NCBI GenBank assembly: GCA_018065145.1
Contig: JAGHTW010000084.1
Location: 1 to 38,538, forward strand
Direction of reading: 5' to 3'
DNA from: Candidatus Prevotella equi
Lineage (GTDB): Bacteria > Bacteroidota > Bacteroidia > Bacteroidales > Bacteroidaceae
Length of the DNA: 38,538 bases
Below the pieces are notes generated by a model. The model was not told the DNA's origin. It ran no database searches and was given only the letters and a program-made list of their open reading frames with translations. How positions within the stretch are numbered: the stretch's first letter is position 1; every line of letters starts with the position of its first letter. The position numbers and the translations under genes were made by a program. Below, in pieces: positions 7,639 through 15,476 of this stretch.

Positions 7639-7670
7639 CAAAGGTAACAAAAAAAATAATTCTGGACAAA
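7639..7670 (-). promoter_or_regulatory. Promoter of the XRE-HNH-KilA-N operon
   Basis: Read on the minus strand, TTTG (7667-7670) is followed after 20 bases by TACCTTTG (7639-7646), an excellent match to the Bacteroidota -33 and -7 elements. The start codon of the XRE gene is about 20 bases downstream, giving a very short leader. Confidence 0.8.
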
Positions 7671-7792
7671 AGATATATCAAATTTAACGCAAAACACTGG
7701 CATAAATGACCAAAAGTTTGATGTTTTTCGCAAACTTTAGCATAATATCAAGTAATTTTGGTTCAGAAATAGCAAAATGTGCACTATTGACC

Positions 7793-7824
7793 CTTGTGAG
7801 AACAAATCTACTATACTATCTTTG
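7793..7824 (+). promoter_or_regulatory. Divergent promoter of the 7851 gene pair
   Basis: CTTG (7793-7796), 20 bases, then TATCTTTG (7817-7824): a good Bacteroidota -7 element with a slightly imperfect -33 element. It lies 26 bases before the ATG at 7851. With the oppositely directed promoter at 7639-7670, the 232-base spacer 7619-7850 is a divergent control region where the XRE protein could act on both sides. Confidence 0.65.
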
Positions 7825-7850
7825 CATCATCAAACCAATAAATATCAATT

Positions 7851-8180
7851 ATGATTGAAATTCCACTAAACGAAGTTCAGATGAACGATTACGAGAATGT
7901 TGTGAGCGAAGTTCTCACGCAGTTGACCACAGGTAAGGACAAACATGGTGAATGTGCTATCGGCACTGCTTACATAGATTGGGGCATTACTGGTGACTTC
8001 TATCAGAACTGCCCATCTAAAAGTGTTGCCGATAAAGTTGCACGAGCCTTCAAAGAGAAGGGTTACTATGTCTATATCCAGCGTATGGAATATGGTAATA
8101 GAAGAATACTTGAAGGTACTCCGATAAGTTATCGAATCTACAAAGAAGCACGTAAGTACAATAATTGGGATGAACTATGA
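7851..8180 (+). CDS. Unknown small protein, divergent from the XRE operon
   Basis: 109 residues, soluble, no signal peptide. It has a central segment with Gly, Cys and aromatic residues (HGECAIGTAYIDWGITGDFY) and a C-terminal basic helix (YRIYKEARKYNNWDEL). I recognise no family. The start is supported by the promoter just upstream and by its coupling to the next gene, whose ATG overlaps this stop (ATGA at 8177-8180). As a short gene divergent from an XRE-led nuclease operon it could be a regulator or accessory factor of that cassette. This is inference only. Confidence 0.65.
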   Translation: MIEIPLNEVQMNDYENVVSEVLTQLTTGKDKHGECAIGTAYIDWGITGDFYQNCPSKSVADKVARAFKEKGYYVYIQRMEYGNRRILEGTPISYRIYKEARKYNNWDEL

Positions 8181-8374
8181 CACAAGAACAAGAAGTGATG
8201 GTAATAAACCATTCCCCTAACTATTTGGGTTCGCTTGCCTTTCGTGAGGCACTTGATTTTGTCTTCAAACATGACAAGAGTAAAAAAGCAATCTGTAAGC
8301 ATTTCATCCCTTTTGCTTACAGATTGCTTTTTTATATTACAGGAACAGTTTGTTCGTTTCCTGCCAATGATTAA
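8177..8374 (+). pseudogene. Truncated ORF running into the right-hand repeat
   Basis: The first 35 or so residues (MTQEQEVMVINHSPNYLGSL, then AFREALDFVFKHDKS) look like a normal protein start and are translationally coupled to the preceding gene. From codon 36 the frame is simply the translation of the 54-base palindromic repeat (KKAICKHFIPFAYRLLFY) and then 13 codons of flanking sequence. The natural C-terminus therefore appears to have been replaced when this border formed. The N-terminal part is not recognised. Confidence 0.55.
8282..8335. repeat. 54-base palindromic direct repeat, right copy
   Basis: Identical over 54 bases to 47-100: arms 8282-8300 and 8315-8333, loop 8301-8314. It lies 53 bases beyond the stop of the acetylesterase gene on the minus strand, where its hairpin and terminal T-run could end that transcript. 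On the plus strand it could end the 7851-8374 transcript. The two copies are 8235 bases apart and frame the accessory island. Confidence 0.9.
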
Positions 8375-8386
8375 AGGAGAACCTTA

Positions 8387-10285
8387 TTACTTGATGTTCT
8401 TCTCGAATGGTACGGCTGGGAGGTTACCATTGAGGGCGCGGAGGTTGGCTTCTATCGGATTGTCCTTCCATGCGTAGCGAATGAAGGATGGTGTCATACC
8501 TGCTGGTATTGCGATGGTGACAACGTTGCCTTTGGCTGTTGCCTGGACGTTCTGGAACTTCTTGTCCGCAGCGGCTAGTTCAAAGCCTTTCAGTTCTTTT
8601 TCCTGCAATGGTTGGTCGAAGGTCACTGTCACACTGCCGTTGGCTACTGCCACCGCCGTCACCTCAGGAGAGAGGAGTACCTTCTTGCCAAAGACGAGAT
8701 GATCGAAGGCTAATGCGCAACGTTCTGCCACGTCCTTCTTCAACAAAGGATGGATGTCATCAGCCTCGCCAAGGTCTATTGCCACAGCAAGTTCTGCACG
8801 ATTGTCCTTCAGGGCTGCCTTATGCTGGCTCTCGCGTAGCTGTGCCCAACCGCTGTTCTGCGGTTTCTCTGACGGTGCCATGAAGTTGGCAAGCTGTACG
8901 ATGGTGAAAGGAAGGTCCTGCTGCTGGAAGAGCAGACGCCAAGAGTTCATGAGGCATCCGAGCATTGGTTCATACTCCAGTGGCTTGCCTGTGTTTGACT
9001 CACCCTGATACCACACGACACCAGAGAGTGTGTATGGTGCAAGACCGTTGAGCATACCATTGTAGAGTGTTGACGCCATGTTCTGCAATGACAGTGAAGC
9101 GCTCTGCTGACGTGGCATCTGCACACCATCGTGAGTAAGCCACTGCAGGGCGAGTTCTATGCTTGAGCCATCGGCAAACTCTATGCGATGTGGCTTATCC
9201 TTATAGAAGTATGGCTTGCCACTCTTGTTGATGATACGCACCGCGATAACGTTATCACCCTCGCGCAATACGCCCTCTGGCACATTGTAACGGCGTGGAG
9301 GATACTGGTAATATGTGCGTCCTACCTCCTTACCGTTGATGTAAGTGTAGTCAGCATCATACAGCGTACCGAGCAAAAGCTTTGCAGCCTTGCCGGCATG
9401 CGCCTTATCTACGGTGATATGCTGGCGTAACCAATAGGTACCGCAGAACTGTCCCGTGGTCTTCACAGGAAGGCTGTACTGTCCCGCAGACTGCCATTCG
9501 CTATCATTATACTCCAATGTTGTCCACTTGCCGCTAACGCCTGGATCCATCTCGTCAAGCACCTGCTGCCAACGGTTATTGGAGCGATTATTGAAGTTGT
9601 TGATTGCCTTGACGAGTTCCTCATCCTGATAGAGTTTCATCTCTGCAACCATCTTCTCATTGAACTTCATCATGGAGTCAACAGGCAGCCATGCCTCGAT
9701 AGGCGTTCCACCCCATGAAGACTGTATGATGCCCTGAGCAACGCCAGTGCTCTTACGCATTCGCTTACCGAGGAAGTATCCCAGTGACGTAAATTTCCAA
9801 CAGTTGTCCTTGGACAGCGTGCGCCATGACTTTGCCTTTACGTCCTTCTGCGGACCGGTGAGGACTGGCACATTCTGCACCTGGAACATACGCACCATAT
9901 CATCCTTGTCGTTATCTATCTCGTCCTTATACTGCGGATAGACACGCTCAAGGTCTATGTCGATGTTTGACTGTCCGGAGCAGAGCCATACGTCACCGAC
10001 CATCACATTCTTTATCTCTATATCGTTGACGGTAAGCACATACGGACCGCCCGCCTTCATCTTCGCCATATCCACGCGCCAACTGCCATCGGCAGCGGCT
10101 GTTGCGGTATAGGTCTTCTTGGCAAATTTCACCGTCACCTGCTCACCGGCATCAGCCCATCCCCATACGGGCATTGCCTTACCGCGCTGTAGCACCATGC
10201 CGTCGGCAAAGAGCTGTGGCATGGTAACCTTGGCATTGAGCACGAGATTAGCAGCAAGGAATAATAATAGAATTGCTTTTTTCAT
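8387..10285 (-). CDS. Sialate O-acetylesterase-family SGNH esterase
   Basis: 632 residues with a signal peptide (MKKAILLLFLAANLVLNA). The SGNH-type catalytic parts are visible: CSGQSN with the nucleophile Ser at 106, the oxyanion-type VWYQGESN around 424-431, and DDIHP (509-513) carrying the Asp/His pair. Between them, at about 250-370, is an inserted jelly-roll-like domain of the kind found in beta-galactosidases (YWLRQHITVD, DADYTYINGKEVGRTYYQYP). This layout fits the SASA family (PF03629), periplasmic enzymes removing O-acetyl groups from sialic acids or from plant polysaccharides. The target here is not readable. It follows the second SusD gene but is separated from it by a strong terminator, so it may be made at a lower level or from its own promoter. 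Confidence 0.88.
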   Translation of the reverse strand: MKKAILLLFLAANLVLNAKVTMPQLFADGMVLQRGKAMPVWGWADAGEQVTVKFAKKTYTATAAADGSWRVDMAKMKAGGPYVLTVNDIEIKNVMVGDVWLCSGQSNIDIDLERVYPQYKDEIDNDKDDMVRMFQVQNVPVLTGPQKDVKAKSWRTLSKDNCWKFTSLGYFLGKRMRKSTGVAQGIIQSSWGGTPIEAWLPVDSMMKFNEKMVAEMKLYQDEELVKAINNFNNRSNNRWQQVLDEMDPGVSGKWTTLEYNDSEWQSAGQYSLPVKTTGQFCGTYWLRQHITVDKAHAGKAAKLLLGTLYDADYTYINGKEVGRTYYQYPPRRYNVPEGVLREGDNVIAVRIINKSGKPYFYKDKPHRIEFADGSSIELALQWLTHDGVQMPRQQSASLSLQNMASTLYNGMLNGLAPYTLSGVVWYQGESNTGKPLEYEPMLGCLMNSWRLLFQQQDLPFTIVQLANFMAPSEKPQNSGWAQLRESQHKAALKDNRAELAVAIDLGEADDIHPLLKKDVAERCALAFDHLVFGKKVLLSPEVTAVAVANGSVTVTFDQPLQEKELKGFELAAADKKFQNVQATAKGNVVTIAIPAGMTPSFIRYAWKDNPIEANLRALNGNLPAVPFEKNIK

Positions 10286-10330
10286 ACGACTTTGTTTGTT
10301 TCGTTATTAGTTGTCTAATAATTATGACGT

Positions 10331-10372
10331 AAAAAAGGGTGAAAAGTGATAACCATGCTCACCTTCCACCCT
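10331..10372 (-). terminator. Strong Rho-independent terminator after the second SusD
   Basis: On the minus strand a 14-bp stem (10359-10372 with 10336-10349, two G-U pairs) with a 9-base loop is followed by TTTTTT (10331-10336). It lies 47 bases past the SusD stop and before the acetylesterase start, so it ends or attenuates the SusC/SusD transcript. Confidence 0.8.
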
Positions 10373-10400
10373 CACTTTATACTTATTAATTATTACTTAT

Positions 10401-10419
10401 TACCTTGTCGGAACGACAT
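10401..10419 (-). repeat. Intercistronic hairpin repeat, copy B
   Basis: Minus strand ATGTCGTTCCGACAAGGTA directly abutting the SusD stop codon. It is nearly the same as the element after the upstream SusC (12183-12201), with TGTC/GACA arms and followed in both cases by GTAATAAGTAATA-like runs. Function unknown; a post-transcriptional processing or stability element is one possibility. Confidence 0.6.
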
Positions 10420-12120
10420 TTACTTCTTGAGATACCAGTTCTCCTTGTTCATAAGGAGGTCGTAGATAGCCTGATTCTTCTCGCCGTTACGCTTAGAGAT
10501 AGGCTCTGCAAGGTATGAAGGATCATTACGACGGTCAGCTACGCGCATGAGTGTGTAGAAACGATCACCCTCGAATGCTGTTTCAAGTGCCATCTCTGTA
10601 ACAATCATATCCTCTACGAGAGGTATCTGATACTGTACAGTATCCTCGTATGTAGCGAGCTGTGTCTCAGGGAGAGGCATGCGGTAGAGAGTATCAGCAT
10701 CTACAGCACCACAGCCACGCGCGTGAATGCCCTGTGTATTCATGCGATTGAATACTGCGGTATTGAAATCAAGCAGATTGCCTGCCTTAGCACGCTCACG
10801 AGCATCAATGTATCTGTTGATGATAGGACGCTGTGTAGTGTTCTGAAGGCCGTACTTCAGGACTACGAAAGCAGACTCTGGGAAGCCAGCGCGGTTGAGA
10901 GCCTCAGCAAAACGCAGATAAACCTTGCTTACGCGATCCATAACCACCCTAGACTTCTCAAACTTATCAACAGTATTTATCTCCGTAGAGTACTTAGAAC
11001 CAGCAGGGCGGTTTGCCTTGCTGTACTCGTAAGAGTTGTTCAAGCGAAGGTCACCACGGTATATATCCTTTACGAGACCAGTCTTTGGAGCATACAGTGT
11101 GTCGTTCTTTCCATCGCCATCCTTGTCATAGCAGAGGCAATAGTCCTGAGCAGCAGAGATAGCGTAGATAGCCTGTGATGGCTTAGCCTGTGCGTAGTAG
11201 TCGTTACGCTGTGTTGAACCAAAGATATCAGGCAACATGCTAATCACGCCATCAGCCTCATTACTCTCCATAGTGATTAACCAAAGCTCTTCATCAAGAA
11301 TATCTCTCTTGTTAGGATTCTTGTCAGAGAAGTTATCAGTGTTGTTCCATGTTGTAGCAAGCGTATTGGTAGTAATCCACTTACCCTCAAATGTAAGGTA
11401 TGCATGATAGAGCTGTGCTGCCTCAAGATAGTTGCCACGCCAAAGGTTCATATCTGCAAGCAACAGACGCACAGGAATGAAAAGCTCCTGATAAGAACCA
11501 GAGAATGCTCTCATGTTTGGCAATGGTGTATCAACGAACGGAGTGATGTCATTGATGAAATAATCACATATCTGATTAATATTGCTCAGGTTCTTGTTGA
11601 TTGCCTCCGCAGCAGTTTTCTCTGTCATCAATGGTTCGGTGATGAGTGGCACCTCACCATAAGCAAGGACTGCCTGGAGGTATGTCCATGCACGGAAGAC
11701 CTTAGCAGCAGCATACTCTGCCTCAAACACTCTGTAGCCATGCTTTACGATAGAAGTATCGATATTTGCAATGACGTAGTTACAGTTGTTGATGACAGCA
11801 TAGTAGTCACTAATCTGATTATACTCGTTCTTCTCGTCAACCTGGAAGTTTGCTATTGCCTTGAGGGCAGGAGAAGCATTATCTGTCAGTGTGGTAAGGT
11901 CGCCACGCATCTCACCGAGAATCACTGTGCGGTCAGCTATCTTCTGCATCTTTGCCAAAATACCAAAGGTGCTGTAAAGGCTGTCGGTGACATTGTTCAG
12001 TTTGTGATCCTTTTCAAATGCTACAAGATCGGAATCTGTAGAAAGGAAGCCTGAGCAAGATGTGGAAATGATACCTACAGAGAGGATAAGTGACAGATGA
12101 CAAAGGAATGATTTCTTCAT
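10420..12120 (-). CDS. SusD/RagB-family surface glycan-binding lipoprotein (second pair)
   Basis: 566 residues from the ATG at 12120, chosen because it places a normal lipoprotein signal right at the N-terminus (MKKSFLCHLSLILSVGIIST, lipobox ending SC). A 9-codon longer start at 12147 is possible. The mature start SGFLSTDSDLVAFEKDHKLN is typical of SusD proteins. The body has the TPR-like helical layout (ADMNLWRGNYLEAAQLYHAY) and the C-terminal LETAFEGDRFYTLMRVADRR found where SusD family members have E-x-x-x-E-G-x-R. It should sit on the outer surface and deliver ligands to the adjacent SusC transporter at 12202-15471. The ligand cannot be deduced. Confidence 0.9.
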   Translation of the reverse strand: MKKSFLCHLSLILSVGIISTSCSGFLSTDSDLVAFEKDHKLNNVTDSLYSTFGILAKMQKIADRTVILGEMRGDLTTLTDNASPALKAIANFQVDEKNEYNQISDYYAVINNCNYVIANIDTSIVKHGYRVFEAEYAAAKVFRAWTYLQAVLAYGEVPLITEPLMTEKTAAEAINKNLSNINQICDYFINDITPFVDTPLPNMRAFSGSYQELFIPVRLLLADMNLWRGNYLEAAQLYHAYLTFEGKWITTNTLATTWNNTDNFSDKNPNKRDILDEELWLITMESNEADGVISMLPDIFGSTQRNDYYAQAKPSQAIYAISAAQDYCLCYDKDGDGKNDTLYAPKTGLVKDIYRGDLRLNNSYEYSKANRPAGSKYSTEINTVDKFEKSRVVMDRVSKVYLRFAEALNRAGFPESAFVVLKYGLQNTTQRPIINRYIDARERAKAGNLLDFNTAVFNRMNTQGIHARGCGAVDADTLYRMPLPETQLATYEDTVQYQIPLVEDMIVTEMALETAFEGDRFYTLMRVADRRNDPSYLAEPISKRNGEKNQAIYDLLMNKENWYLKK

Positions 12121-12182
12121 CACCTTATTTAATATATTAGTAATCATCTTACTTACTTTTTTACTTATTACTTATTACTTCA

Positions 12183-12201
12183 TACTTTGTCAGAACGACA
12201 A
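12183..12201 (-). repeat. Intercistronic hairpin repeat, copy A
   Basis: Minus strand TTGTCGTTCTGACAAAGTA immediately after the SusC stop. The arms TTGTC/GACAA can pair. It matches the element after SusD at 10401-10419 except at three positions and is likewise followed by GTAATAAGTAATAA-type sequence. Confidence 0.6.
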
Positions 12202-15200
12202 TTAGAGATTAACCTTTACACCAAGAGAGAAAGAACGTCCGCGTGCAAGGAGTCCACGGTCAATGCCCATAGCCATTGCACTTGATGACATTGCTGTCTC
12301 TGGGTCGCTACCGAGGTAACGTGTTATGGTGAAGAGGTTCTCGCCACTACCCCATACAGTGATACCCTGGATGAAGGTGCTTGAGATAGGAATATGGTAG
12401 CTGATAGTCACGTTAGAGAGACGGAGGTATGAACCATCCTCAATCCAACGGTCACTGAAACGGCTGTTGCCCATAACGTCACCATAGCTGATGCGTGGAA
12501 TATCAGTAACCTGACCTTCTGCTTTCCAACGGTTGTTCATTGCTATTGTCTGGTTGAAGAAACGGTTACCGCCTTCAAGGAGCATGCGCTCGTAGTTGAA
12601 CACATCATTACCGAGACTGTAGTTGAGAACAGCAGAGAGAGACCAGTTCTTCCAAGTTAACTGAGTATTGATGTTACCGTAGATATCAGGGTTAGGATTA
12701 CCGATGACAGTGCGGTCCTTCTCGTCGATGATGTTGTTTCCGTCAAGGTCAGCGAACTTCACGTCACCAGCACCGAACTTATGCAGCGCATTGTGACTGT
12801 CGCGCATTGAGAGGTTTGCCTCTTCTGCCTCAGCAGTAGTAGCGAATACCTTCTCTGCCTTGTAGCCATAGAACTGTCCTACAGGACCACCAACCTCAGT
12901 AAGGATAGTAGCACCGCTGATGTTTGTCTCTATTGGCTTGTTGTTCTCTGGCAGCTCTGTAACCTTATTTACATAGTGACCTACGCTTGCGCCTACCTGC
13001 CACTGGAGGTTACGCAGTGCGAGAACCTTTGCATTGAAACTTGCCTTGATACCCTTGTTGGTAAGGCGGCCGTTGTTTGCCCAGTTCTCTGCTACACCGC
13101 TGGTCCATGAGAGTGCATTGAGAGTGAGAAGGTTCTTGGTCCAGCTCTTATACATGTCCAAACGTACGTTGAGACGGTTGTTGAAGAGGTTTGACTCAAG
13201 ACCGAAGGTCATGCGACGGGTTGTCTCCCACTTGAGGGAAGTATTACCAATGTTACCAAGAGAGATACCATCAACGGCAGAGTTCAGTTTACCATTGCTA
13301 CGGTTTGCGAACATACGGTTTGCAACGAAGTAGGTACGTGATGCTACGTAGTCGATATTGTCATTACCCTGAACGTCAAAACCTACATTGAGACGCAGAT
13401 AATCGAGCCACTTAACGTTAGAGAGCCACTTCTCATTGGTCATTACCCATGCACCATTGATGCTTGGGAACCATCCCCATACGACAGGGTTGCTTGCGCA
13501 CCACCACTTGGTACCAGCAGCATCAGCACCTACGCGTGAAGAAGCGAAGGTAGAGAGACCGATAGAAGCATAGTACTTCTCCTTGTAGTTATAGTTGCTC
13601 TGCAGGTAGATAGTAACGTCGCGTGACTTGTCGTCTGCACCGACAGTGCTCTTGTACTGGAGGTTGCCTGACATATTTGGAGTCTTATCGTTACCTGTGT
13701 TGTAACCATACTGAGCATTGAGCGAGTAGTTCTGGCTGAGAATGCGGAAACCACCGAAGAGATTGATGCTATGAGCATCGTATCTTCTTGTCCATGTCAG
13801 ACGAGTATCGCTCTCAAGAGACAACTGGCGTGCAGCAAGGCTGCGGGCTGTATTCTGAACATAGGTATCAAAGCCCAGTCCCTCAACACGGAAGTTTGGT
13901 GTACCATCCATTGGAAGGTAGTAGTTCTCGTTGGTGTTGTTGAGAGTGAAGGTGAAGTGTTCGCTCAGAGTGAGATAACGGTTGAAGTCGAAACGTGGAG
14001 TGATAGAGAACATCACCATACGGTTACCGAACTGGTTACGGTTCTTGCCATCACCATAGAAGAGTATGGCATTAGGGTTTGGCAATGCCTCATCGCGGAG
14101 ATTAGTATCAAAGCCATATATCTCTGACAGATAGTCATCAGCCTCTGAGAGATATGAACTTGGTTTTCCCTGAAGATCTATAGCGTATGGTGAGAGGAAT
14201 GGTGACTTAACGAGACCAAGGAAGCTTGTTGATGTAGCAAGCTGTGGAATCTTTGTTGTCACGTTTGGCGCACCATCATCACGGAGGTCACGGTCAACAT
14301 CACTGTAAGAAGCATCGAAACGGATGCTGAGCTTACGTGAGATACTGATATCAGAATTCAAACGAAGATTGAAGCGTGAGTAATCATTACCGCGCAGTGT
14401 GCTGTTTGCCATAGCATAGCCTACAGAGAGGTTATAATTGGCAACATCATCACCACCCTGTACGTTGATACCGTAGTTCTGTGTGAAGGCATTGTGATAT
14501 GTCTGCTTCTTCCAGTCGGTAGTGTTGTGGTACTGGTTGTAGTAATAATAGTTAGGATCGCTGTTCATGAACTTCAAAGTCTGATTCTCAGCAATGCCGC
14601 CAACCATCTCTGTCGCGTATGCACGATAGTCAGAAGCGTCCATCATCACAGGAGTCTTTGGCATAAGTTCAAAACGACCGTTGATATTAACGTCGATACG
14701 TGTAGCCATAGACTTATTGCGCTTGGTGTCGATAAGGAGAACACCATTAGCTGCCTTTGGTCCATAGATGGCAGTACCGTTCTTGAGTACTGTCACACGC
14801 TCAATATCATTGACGTTGACATTTGCAAGGATATTGTTGTAGTATCCGTCATGGAGCATATTACGATCGTACTGCATATCCATGATAACACCGTCAATAA
14901 CAACCAATGGCTGTGAACCTGCATTGAGACTGTTGATGCCATCAATGAGCATCATATTGCCCTGACCAGGGATACCGCTACGATTGATAGTGTGCACGTC
15001 AGCACCAAGCTGCTGCGAGATGAGTGGGTCGATAGATACAGCGCTTGTATTATCGAAGTTCTCAGCAGAAGCAGAGAGCATAGCAGAGGTGCTCTTCTTG
15101 TATATATCAGAGAATTTGCTGGAATAAAGCTTAGCATTAACATCGGTAAGCTTATCGCCAACAGGCTTCTGAAGGAGCTGATAGCCATCGACAGACATTG

Positions 15201-15471
15201 CGAGAGAGGTAACGTATTCTGGTACGCTGATCTCGTAATGACCATTAGCATCTGTCATGGCAGTATAGCGGCGGTTGTTGTATGCCTGAACAGATACACC
15301 AGCAAGAGGTTTGCCTGTGGCAGCATCGGTAACAGTGCCACTGACCTGCTTCTTTACCACAACAGCCTTGGCTGGCTTGGCAGATGACTTCGCTGAGGTT
15401 GCCACTGCGTTCTGTGCTACTGCTGTCGTTGTTGCAGCAAGCACTATAAGTGATAATATATTCTTTTTCAT
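12202..15471 (-). CDS. SusC/RagA-family TonB-dependent transporter (second pair)
   Basis: 1089 residues, the usual length. A signal peptide (MKKNILSLIVLAATTTAVAQ) is followed by an Ala/Lys-rich linker. Next comes a carboxypeptidase-regulatory-like beta domain at about 42-120 (QVSGTVTDAATGKPLAGVSV), then a TonB plug (about 150-255, with PLVVIDGVIMD and NDIERVTVLKNGTAIYGPKA). A 22-strand barrel makes up the rest. It imports oligosaccharides handed over by SusD, powered by TonB. The region between the regulatory domain and the plug is less canonical than in the other SusC of the window, with no EVVVVGYG-type signature. It is separated by only 5 bases from the upstream fasciclin lipoprotein gene and precedes its SusD by about 80 bases. 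Confidence 0.92.
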   Translation of the reverse strand: MKKNILSLIVLAATTTAVAQNAVATSAKSSAKPAKAVVVKKQVSGTVTDAATGKPLAGVSVQAYNNRRYTAMTDANGHYEISVPEYVTSLAMSVDGYQLLQKPVGDKLTDVNAKLYSSKFSDIYKKSTSAMLSASAENFDNTSAVSIDPLISQQLGADVHTINRSGIPGQGNMMLIDGINSLNAGSQPLVVIDGVIMDMQYDRNMLHDGYYNNILANVNVNDIERVTVLKNGTAIYGPKAANGVLLIDTKRNKSMATRIDVNINGRFELMPKTPVMMDASDYRAYATEMVGGIAENQTLKFMNSDPNYYYYNQYHNTTDWKKQTYHNAFTQNYGINVQGGDDVANYNLSVGYAMANSTLRGNDYSRFNLRLNSDISISRKLSIRFDASYSDVDRDLRDDGAPNVTTKIPQLATSTSFLGLVKSPFLSPYAIDLQGKPSSYLSEADDYLSEIYGFDTNLRDEALPNPNAILFYGDGKNRNQFGNRMVMFSITPRFDFNRYLTLSEHFTFTLNNTNENYYLPMDGTPNFRVEGLGFDTYVQNTARSLAARQLSLESDTRLTWTRRYDAHSINLFGGFRILSQNYSLNAQYGYNTGNDKTPNMSGNLQYKSTVGADDKSRDVTIYLQSNYNYKEKYYASIGLSTFASSRVGADAAGTKWWCASNPVVWGWFPSINGAWVMTNEKWLSNVKWLDYLRLNVGFDVQGNDNIDYVASRTYFVANRMFANRSNGKLNSAVDGISLGNIGNTSLKWETTRRMTFGLESNLFNNRLNVRLDMYKSWTKNLLTLNALSWTSGVAENWANNGRLTNKGIKASFNAKVLALRNLQWQVGASVGHYVNKVTELPENNKPIETNISGATILTEVGGPVGQFYGYKAEKVFATTAEAEEANLSMRDSHNALHKFGAGDVKFADLDGNNIIDEKDRTVIGNPNPDIYGNINTQLTWKNWSLSAVLNYSLGNDVFNYERMLLEGGNRFFNQTIAMNNRWKAEGQVTDIPRISYGDVMGNSRFSDRWIEDGSYLRLSNVTISYHIPISSTFIQGITVWGSGENLFTITRYLGSDPETAMSSSAMAMGIDRGLLARGRSFSLGVKVNL

Positions 15472-15476
15472 ACTCG

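Noticed and set aside
47..8335. CRISPR array suggested by identical palindromic repeats
   Set aside because: Only two copies exist, more than 8 kb apart, with no spacer-repeat periodicity and no cas genes.
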